This document shows, one piece after another, positions 30,113-38,041 of a stretch of 38,041 nucleotides of DNA. Within the stretch, counting starts at the first letter, position 1. Each line of letters starts with the position of its first letter. A model generated the notes under the pieces. That model was not told the origin of the DNA and did not search any database. It worked only from the letters and a program-made list of their open reading frames with translations. A program made the translations under genes and the position numbers. The stretch is taken from the NCBI GenBank assembly GCA_049999725.1, contig JBNGIS010017744.1, positions 1-38,041 on the forward strand, given 5' to 3'. Source of the DNA: Haplomitrium mnioides. Taxonomy: Eukaryota > Marchantiophyta > Haplomitriopsida > Calobryales.

Positions 30113-32816
30113 TCAGTGTCTGAGACTGAGGTTGGTATCGTCGCTCGGAAAGAGAAGCCCCAGCAGATCTAGACAGTCATACAGTTGGTACTCACTATCC
30201 AGTGCTATTTGAACTTCATACGCGCCATGGTTATCATGTAGTTCAATGTCAAGGTTCCTGCTGGCACGCACAATGTACTGGGTTTAGCTAATACCAACAC
30301 AAGTTCTTGTGCTACACAATGAGATACAGAATTATCATCGTGCTTGAAATCTGCACGACATATTGGCTTTATCCTCAGTCTCTTATTATGCTAAATATGC
30401 AGTTCACTGGTGATTGTTTTTGTGTTAGTTATTGTGACTGTCCTGGACTCATCTAGTGCTGTATTGCGATACTCATGACATATTATAATGAACTTACGAA
30501 GAGGTGTTAGTTTTAAAAATTATGAATGGTAGACCGAGGCCCAGCACTGCAACGGTCGACGGCCCTTGCATTGATGGAAGATCATCCCAACTTATATCAG
30601 CATTCTCAGGTAGATCCATTGCATGGTCGGGCAGGTACCATTCGCTACAATTCTCCTCGGCTGTGAGGCTAAGGGGCAGCCCAAATGAATCAATTCGTGA
30701 AAGGGAATTCGTGGATATCTTGTTACAATGTAGGTGAATGTCCGTGCTGCATTGTGAGGTTCTAGAACCAACAGTGCAGGACTGTGGGACCTCACGTCTG
30801 TGTCGATTCCGGTCAATCAAGTCAGTTGTTAATCTCAGCTGCAACCAGAAAACGACTAATATAAGATCGTGGATAATTAAACTGTATATATGACTTTAAT
30901 TTTTCAACTTTAAGCGACGCTTCATAGTATTATACTGAATTCCACGATGGCAGCTTCCAGATCAGGCACCGGCGCCGACTCCAAACCTGTTCGCGCAGAA
31001 CCTGGAGTTCCACCTTCTTTCCGGCAATCCGTTCAAGAGCGTCATCTTTTTCTCTCTGTAGCGAAAGACATGTAGCCGAAACGTTAGTAGTGTAGACAGC
31101 TAACAGACTAGTCGAAATATAACAGCAGGCCAGCGAGAGATGAACCTTATAAACCTCAAAGTCAGCGTTCTCTTCATTCGAACACTCAGATTGCAAGCCT
31201 ATCCATCTGCGGCCAATGCAGTATTCCTATAAGCATTTGAATATAATATCTAGGTAGGTGATTTACTAAAGTCATATAATAAGTTCTAATTTTTTGTTGA
31301 CAACAACCCAGAAACATCGGTAATATGTAGAAGGTAAGAATCTGGAGATGCGTACCTGATATCAGACCCCCGTGGACTTTTTTTGGTTGAGCCCTTACTG
31401 AATTGTAGTTCGTTGTGAGAATAATTTTTGGTTGTGATCGCAGATTCCGTGCTTCCAAGGCTCTGTGTCCTTTTTAGGGGAGATTTTGAGATTCCACCAG
31501 TTCGCTCGACGAGATCTTACAAACCAAAACAAAGTTGATGAGCCTTAGTAATAGATAAAATTTCAAGATCGCTGTAACTCAAAGACAGCTGCTATTATTG
31601 TTTTCCGATTTAAACAATTATGAGTTCAAATGCGTGCTGGACGCTCGGACTGTACCAGCAGCTTCCAAGACGTTAACAACATCGTAGATCCTGCGAAGTG
31701 TTGTGTTATGCTTATTCTGCAAGATCAACGAGCGAGTATGTGAGGCGCAATGGAGCGTTGCAATAGAGAAGTACAGCTTTCAGAGAACATTTTCCAAAAT
31801 TAATCTTCTAGCGAACGTTCTTTATGATGTGTGTAACTGTTGAAGAAGCAGGAGATGTACAGTCTTACTTTCGCCTCGTTGTGAATCTCTGTCGCTACCT
31901 GTACATCCAACAAAGTAATTATGTAAGAATTACACACATTCTTGCGATCGCGATCACAGGAACTCGAATATGACCGTCTGTTGTCCTTTGTACTGTAGTG
32001 AGCTCGCAATGTTAGATTACCTGAAGGACACTGCATGGACGGCTTTGTGATTCGAGCTTCTCACGCAAAACCCCTGCCAGGTACTTCAAAGGATTTGCTT
32101 TTTCTCTGCCAGCATACATTCCACCTTTCTTAACTGAGGGAGTCTCTTTCTTCTCACGATCTATAACTTGTCGATGTTTGACTCCGCACGACAATCTTCG
32201 GGATGGATTTGTTTTTTCTGCTTCCTGAGGATTTGCAATTACAAGAGTAGCTCGTCTATATGGATACACAACCAACAATGGTCTCATTACCACTTCTGTA
32301 CAACTTCTGAATCATTGGAGGAGTTGATTAACTTTGAAGAAGTTTAGAACAGAAGTCATGGGAAGCAAACCGAATATTTACTCACACCAAACCTCAAGCC
32401 ATTCAAGATGATGTGGTCTAACTAAAAAAACTACAAGGTCATAACACAAGTACTATTTTGAACAAATCATCAGTCACATGGACACAATAATCTAGACTGG
32501 TTGCTTTGAGAAGTCTCACTGTATACCTGGAACCACGTCTGGAGCTCATGGAGCGCAACTTCAACTTCCTCTTCCTCATGCCAGGTTTTGACTTCGTCCG
32601 AGGAGCACTGCTTTCTGTCGTGTCCGAGACAGCTTGCTGCGATGAGTCCTTGCCTTCATCGCCAATTTGAAAGCCAGAATTTGAAAACATGCTTTCCTCG
32701 CCACTTACATTGGCCTGTTCAGGACCAGAAGAATCGTCATCGGCTTGATAATGGCTTATGTCTCCCCTGCTGACCAAATCTTTGGAAGAAAACATGAGTC
32801 CAAGCCTTTCAACAGG
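30113..32816 (-). CDS. E2F/DP-family transcription factor, DP-like (dimerisation partner)
   Basis: Minus-strand exons are 32816-32520 (possible start at 32795, MFSSKDLVSRGD), 32224-32021, 31898-31869, 31716-31656, one ending at 31155 with its right end uncertain, 31055-30987, 30838-30498 and 30257-30113. Phases agree except around 31155-31656, where one junction is unresolved. The DNA-binding part reads KANPLKYLAGVLREKLE, VATEIHNEAK and TTLRRIYDVVNVLEAA; RRIYDVVNVLEA is the E2F/DP winged-helix signature. RWIGLQSE fits the end of that domain. KKVELQVLREQ and LIDRN fit the dimerisation coiled coil. The C-terminal LPFIIFKTNT and LDIELHDNH match the DP-type region better than E2F. A Ser-rich insert of about 80 residues precedes LPFII. 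Such proteins pair with E2F to control cell-cycle genes. A further 5' exon is possible, since the 32816 exon begins after an acceptor-like CGCAG. Confidence 0.75.
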
Positions 32817-34716
32817 CTGCGTGAATAATGAGATTCAGACAACAATTGTACGTAAGGACACTCGCCTTCTGGAATACACAAAAGTACTGCAGCCACTCTG
32901 ACCCTCGGAGGCGATTCCACACTCCTAGCGGAAGAAACCCGAAGCCAATAACTAATCAGAGTTAGTTAAGGGTCCCTTTCCGCCACTAGGCTAGTTGAGC
33001 TTGTGTAGTGCCGCATTTGGCGTGATCTCCATCATTAATTGGACTGAATTCAGGATAAGCTAAACTTATGCCGACGGCGACGACGACTACCATGGACGGT
33101 CCAAAACATCCACATGCAGTCTACAACAAAATTTATAGTTACATCACTGCATTCAAAGGAAACTTGCTACCATTCCATTTGACGAAGTTACACTGAGGAA
33201 AATAAATGCTGCAACTCAACTCATGCTGCAACTCAACTCACGGGAAGACTCCATTCAGAGACAATTTGTTGTGAGGCCCATTCCGAGACAGTTCCATGAA
33301 AGATTGCGTTCAGAGCCAATACTTCGCAATACCTTACCCCTGCAACCTCAACTTTCCATCTCACGTTCCTTGGTTAAACCGTGTTACTTACAAAGAGATC
33401 CTACAACGTGCTCTATCCTTTTCGAGGTTGAAGGAATTGGAAGACCGTAGAAGACAACGCAAACACATGCTGTGAAGTTTTCGCCATATAAACCATTTAG
33501 TTTGGCCAAACCATAGATCCTACAGTAGCTATAAATGGGGAGTGAGCTGTGAGTTGTTTTGTTCAAGAGTATGTAGAACACACATCGAAACACACTGATT
33601 TGGTGTCTTGATGCCTTCACGTTTGTACTCACCGCAAGTAGAAAATATTACATCCAATTGCATATTTGTTATTTCGGGAATTATTTCACAGGTGGTTGCA
33701 GGAAAAACTGGACAACAAACTAGTGCGAGCAGGCTCTGCCACACAAGGATATAAAACATCTCGTCTTGTTAAATGTAAACCAGAAGGTCATCAAATGTAA
33801 ACCAAGAGACATTCATTTTCATCCATGTGTAAGTAGAGATCACGAAGAGAGAAACTTCATCAGCTACACATGAAATACAACTGTTCAGTCCATTTATCAC
33901 CGTAAATATCTACAACCTTGAATCCGCCCTCATAAGAAAAATGTAACCCGAGGGCATTTTCACCTAATGGCATCCACAACTTCGTAGAGATTCAGGACAT
34001 CAAATATCCCACCTTGACTAGCTACTGTAGATATTTTGTGATAAAAAGACTTCCAACAGAACCTATAATCTACTTCTCATCCAATAAAGTAAGACACATT
34101 ATGGATTTAAAAATTTTATCTGCAGAACACTTTTCCAGTGACTGGCTCTATGACAACCGCAACACACATCAGACTTTGAAGCCGTAATTTCTTGAACCCA
34201 AAGCAAGAATATACCAGCTTCAGATTTGGCAACCCACTTCTTCTGATGACAGGATAACTTGAGTCCATGACGAGCAAACAGACCATCATAGTGTCCTAAG
34301 TGGGCTGAAACCACCCGTAATATTTCTTTTCCTCCTTCCTGATGACTCACATTCGTGAAACCTAAGGCCTAATCTTTATTGTGGATATAAAAATTGCAAT
34401 GACTTTGGTTGGATCATGATACATATCAAACATGGGCACAGCACCTCTTCACCTTACGGATTTCTAGGGCAGCACGGGGCACTGATAGTGGGAATATTAA
34501 AATGGAACACAAAAAGATGCCCACAACATCCTCTGCCCATAGGCTTCGGATCTTTGGTAGATCCAGTGCTCCACTGAGTGCCAGGGAGCCCCACTGATGC
34601 AAACAGGGATACAGCGGCAACAGATACACATTGAATTACATAAAATGTACAAAAAATTGATTCTAAATCTCAGTCGCCAGTGAAAAAATTTGGTGGGATG
34701 GATCTCAATATTTCCT
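32817..34716. other. Region between the DP-like gene and the PIP5K gene
   Basis: Holds the 5' side of the DP-like gene and the 3' flank of the PIP5K gene. A perfect 17-bp tandem duplication, ATGCTGCAACTCAACTC, occurs at 33206-33222 and 33223-33239. A coding-looking minus-strand stretch at 34350-34099 (EILRVVSAHLGHYDGLF, KKWVAKSEAGIFLLW) has no family I recognise and may be 3' untranslated sequence. No other gene is supported. Confidence 0.4.
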
Positions 34717-36477
34717 TCAAAAGGTTAGCGGTAGGGTGTTACCAGGAAAAGTTCTGTGGATGAATTCTTGAAAACGTTTGGCATAAAGCCTTGGCTCCAC
34801 TGCTGAGATAGACGCACCATCAAAGTGAAATGATTTGTAGGCATGTTCAATCCGCTTGGTTATATCATATTCCTGCAGGATATCAATAATGCCAAAGTAG
34901 AGGACGACGTCATAGTTTTCATTAAATGTCTCTTTCTCCAAGGATTCATCATCATCTTCAAACGGGACATGGGCTATTCTATCTGCCCTTGCAGGCATGT
35001 TCACCCCCAACTGAATCCTCAACCTGCACACCACATTGAAACCCTCAAAGTATGTTCTTCACCAAATTCAGAGCAAGAAGTCTACTAATAAGTAATCTTA
35101 TATCCCAAGAGGGATGTCAGCTCAGTTTACAATAGAACCTGGAAATTCCTTCACTCTGAACCACTTTAGCACTGCCTGCACAGAAAGGTTTTAGGATGTT
35201 CATGCAGTTCCTGGACTTGCTTCGCATTAATTTTTTTTGTTTATGTGCTGATCTCCAGCTCTCTATTTAGTTTATGGAGAAAGCACAGTAGTGCCTGATT
35301 TCGTTTCTCAAAAATGGCTACATGGTAGAAATGAAAGCCTGCGAACAGAGAACTGGATGCCAAAAAAGCATATGTCTGGAGCCGTGACAGGAATTCCAGT
35401 AAAGGGAAAGTTTACTTCTCTGAAAATGCCGTGAGGGGTCTAAGTTGGATTGACTAGCACACGGAATCCCCAGAGTGGGGATTGGAGAGATGCCCTATCT
35501 TGGAAGGCTCATCCTCAGGACTTGCTCTCAGATAGATGGCATCATCCCCACTAGCCTGGTTTACAGTGAACAAGATCCTCAGGAATATCCTGTGAGTTGA
35601 GGTACATTGTTCCAAGCTGGACGCTGCCCTCAAGTTCATGCAAAAATACTTGCTAGCTCCAGGGTGTTCACCATCATGCCTTCACACTCTTCTACAAGTA
35701 TGACTCTTGCTCATGGCTGTACAGAAGGGTGTATGTTGGCGATGGTTCTCTTTCAGAACTTCACATGTGAAACACTGCAGTCTTGGACACATTCTCTGAT
35801 AATCAAGATTGCAAATTTCCATCTTGTAGGCAACTCAATAACCCTATTGTATAAAGTGAACATCAAACCAAAAGACAACTTGTATAAATTTTATAGCAAC
35901 TGGAAAGCCAGCTAAAAGTCCCTTCCCAAAGTTCAATGCTGTACCTGGCAGTTCCTGGAAGAAGCAGGTCCACCTCTCCTTCTTTTGTTCCATAGGGCCT
36001 AAGAGAGCTTCCCCTGACATGGGGACCAAGGCTACCACCAGGCTCCTGCCCAGGTCCACGAGCCACCAACACTAGGCCCCGACTGGAGCTCCATTCCTCG
36101 TCTGCTGCTGGACATGCAACTACAGAGTGATCACTAAGATTGAGACTTTGAATAAAATGCATGTTAAATAGTAAGCAAACTACAGTCTAAACTATGAGAA
36201 ATCACAATGGCTATGCTTAAAAGTGACAGGCATGATAGAAACCAGAAAAGTGAGAAATACTTTCAATCTTCTACTGAGCTAGCTGACATAAAAAGTCAGA
36301 AAAGTACCATCATCATATGAACTGATAACAGTCTCTGATGCCAGAACTTCAGGTGTAGGGGTTGGGCCTGGTGAAATTGCAGGAGCATATTGAGGTGCCC
36401 TAAAGTGAAGACCTAATAACAAACTGTAATCCATAATTCGTTGATTCTCCAAAAACCTACAATCACAATCAATTTGC
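34717..36477 (-). CDS. Phosphatidylinositol-4-phosphate 5-kinase, C-terminal exons (5' part outside window)
   Basis: Three exons on the minus strand, 36477-36308, 36107-35945 and 35023-34717, join with consistent phases (1, then 2). They encode the C-terminal half of the PIP5K catalytic domain: [20 protein letters not shown] with the conserved MDYSLL, then [88 protein letters not shown] and [10 protein letters not shown]. These are typical of plant type B PIP4P 5-kinases, which make phosphatidylinositol 4,5-bisphosphate at the plasma membrane. The stop is at 34717-34719. The ATP-binding exons and the N-terminal MORN repeats must lie beyond 38041 or in a long intron; I did not find them in 36478-38041. 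No lesion is visible. Confidence 0.9.
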
Positions 36478-37405
36478 CTGCAGACAACAACCAGCACAAA
36501 AGCAGTTATTTTTGTTGCTAACAATTTTAAGCTACATGTTAAATATTTCATAAAAGAGAAAAAAACTATACAAAAGAAGTGTTCAAAAAGCTATAAAGAG
36601 CGAAAAAGTATTGAGATATCTAAGCACTTTGAAGACTTGATGACACACGGATACCTTTCAGGTAAGTGGCAGCAAGAGAAGAAACGGCAAAGAAGCAGCC
36701 TAGAGATTTTGAGTCAAAGATACCAGCCATGAAATTCCAAGGAGATGAGTTCTACCAGCAACCATACATTAACGATTAGATACCAGGATTTAACTAAAAA
36801 GGTAGGTTACCTATTTGCCTCACTCACAGAGGTTTCCCTTGTTGCCAGTTAAGAGACTCACTTACAGAGGTAAATTTATTGCAGCAGAGTAGGTTGCGTA
36901 AATGGTGGATTACATAATAGTGTTTGTGAGAACAAGAAGAAACTTATGAAACTCTATTTCCAGTCACACGGACAATACGTTAAGCATTTTTCTGCAGGAG
37001 ACAAGAACACAAAAGCTATTACCTTCTACAAGTAATCATGGGAACAGTTTTCAAAACAGTGCTTTACTGCTGTGTTGTAGACATCAGTTACCACCAGAAC
37101 AAGCTTGATTATGACTTCTGCATGTACTTTCTTGGACTATGGACTAAGGTAGTCAAAAAAGTATTAAATTCCAAAAATCAACTTTGGCTGCAAGAACAAC
37201 CAATTGTACTTGACAGGTATACATTAGAGGAGCTTGGTGCCAGTAATAGGTGGTTGCACTCATCTTGAAACATTGAAAACAGAACAGTCCCACCTGGATT
37301 TTTTTGAGCAAGTTAAACCACCACTTTTTTGAAGGGTTGACAGTTGTACAATTGCCACCTGGTCAGGATTTTCTGTGAAAGGTTGGTTAGTGTATATATA
37401 TATAT
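36478..37405. other. Intron or upstream region of the PIP5K gene
   Basis: The preceding kinase exon is expected to end in the stretch around WF-EFC(R/K), but I see no such sequence. The region holds no other recognisable product. It is most simply a long intron. Confidence 0.45.
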
Positions 37406-37511
37406 TAGTTATGAAGTTGTGGAGAGAAAAACTAACTACAACAACAATTAAATGGAAGCTGCGATAGTCTAGGAAAAACCTACACATATCACAACTGTGC
37501 ACGCATAGAGT
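37406..37511. repeat. Direct repeat, copy 1 (about 106 bp)
   Basis: Starts TAGTTATGAAGTTGTG, contains AAATGGAAGCTGC and AGTCTAGGAAAAACCTAC, and ends CACGCATAGAGT. It is nearly identical to 37936-38041, with a few substitutions. It is preceded by a short (TA)n run. Confidence 0.9.
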
Positions 37512-37550
37512 GCAGCCTTGACAATGTGGTGGCAGACACAAAGTTTCAGA

Positions 37551-37685
37551 CTATTCAGCCTCATCATGTGTAGCAGTGACAAGCTGCCACAACTTCCTGC
37601 TGGTTTCGTCAGTTCCCGACAGCAGGTCCTGATCAATCATCGTACTGAGTTTCTGCCACTTTCCGGAAGTAACGGGAAAACTCAG
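37551..37685 (-). other. Coding-like segment, possible exon
   Basis: The minus strand is open for 44 codons ending in TAG at 37551-37553. It contains TSGKWQKLSTMIDQDLLSG and KLWQLVTATHDEAE. Composition and periodicity look protein-like, and the frame is preceded by a stop, so it would need a splice acceptor. I recognise no family. It lies between the two copies of the 106-bp direct repeat. Confidence 0.3.
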
Positions 37686-37935
37686 TCATGATGATACCTA
37701 GCACTCCACCAAGAATCCAACTAATCAAAATCTGTCAACTCTCAAGCTTCATCTTGCGACATCATTCATTTCACTTTAGTTTGATCTTGTGAAGCAAACA
37801 TCCAAGAGCTTAACTCCCAGAGAGGCCTGCTGAAAGGTTAGTGATTGGGGCCTTCTGCACCCTGAACATAGCACATGAAGCACATCACTGGTGACTACTT
37901 GGATGCAGAACATCCGCTAAAGTCACTGAATATAA

Positions 37936-38041
37936 TAGTTATGAAGTTGTGAAGAGCAAAACTAACCACAACAACACTTAAATGGAAGCTGCAGTAGTCT
38001 AGGAAAAACCTACACATATCACAACTGTGCACGCATAGAGT
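37936..38041. repeat. Direct repeat, copy 2, cut by the window end
   Basis: Matches 37406-37511 at a constant offset of 530 bp up to the last base of the window, so its true right end is unknown. The offset suggests either a tandem duplication of about 530 bp whose remainder has diverged, or two insertions of the same repeat. Confidence 0.88.

Noticed and set aside
34426-34629. Minus-strand frame downstream of the PIP5K stop (LALSGALDLPKIRSLW)
   Set aside because: It lies within 300 bp after the stop codon, has no domain and is best explained as 3' untranslated sequence.

Overview
This window is nuclear DNA from a land plant. The evidence is spliced host genes with GT-AG introns and plant-type protein families (a TIM8-like import chaperone, a YqgF-type nuclease, an E2F/DP-family factor, a PIP5K lipid kinase), together with Ty3/gypsy chromoviruses primed from initiator-Met tRNA. 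The two unusual gene families on the left (a ParB-like/DNA methyltransferase gene and a DUF7869-like gene) make me lean towards a bryophyte, lycophyte or fern. That is inference; the sequence does not fix the species.

Left part, 1-15.5 kb: a graveyard of accessory genes. A GC-rich stretch (1-800) abuts the first two exons of a ParB/methyltransferase pseudogene on the minus strand (about 801-1951). A decayed DUF7869-like gene follows on the plus strand (2384-6470), then AT-rich DNA, a 100-base assembly gap (7619-7718), and a 5'-truncated chromovirus on the minus strand (7719-11097). A second, longer copy of the ParB/methyltransferase gene runs on the plus strand from its exon 2 to its end (11186-14600). 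The two copies are inverted relative to each other and overlap in exon 2, so together they show most of one large spliced gene: an unrecognised N-terminal exon, a linker, a ParB-like fold, then beta-class N4/N6 DNA methyltransferase motifs (IV before I). Both visible introns of this gene contain arrays of a 24-bp, nearly palindromic repeat built on CCATGCGCGCATGG. A related 37-bp array follows the gene, and related palindromes lie inside the DUF7869-like locus.

Middle part, 15.5-24.85 kb: nested Ty3/gypsy elements, all on the minus strand. An older element (LTR 24424-24842, gag/protease 22936-24423, RT 16566-17362) was split by a younger chromovirus (17363-22935). The younger one has two LTRs of about 420 bp, a PBS, a PPT, and gag, protease, RT, RNase H, integrase and chromodomain remnants. 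Its LTRs carry several perfect heat-shock elements upstream of a TATA box. A further 5' LTR plus partial gag (15511-16565) abuts the older RT fragment.

Right part, 24.85-38 kb: host gene space. After an AT-rich spacer come TIM8 (+, 2 exons) and YqgF (+, 5 visible exons), then an E2F/DP-family gene (-, at least 7 exons) and the 3' end of a phosphatidylinositol-4-phosphate 5-kinase gene (-, 3 exons visible, 5' part beyond the window). These genes are unrelated neighbours, not an operon. The window ends inside the second copy of a repeat whose first copy lies 530 bp upstream.
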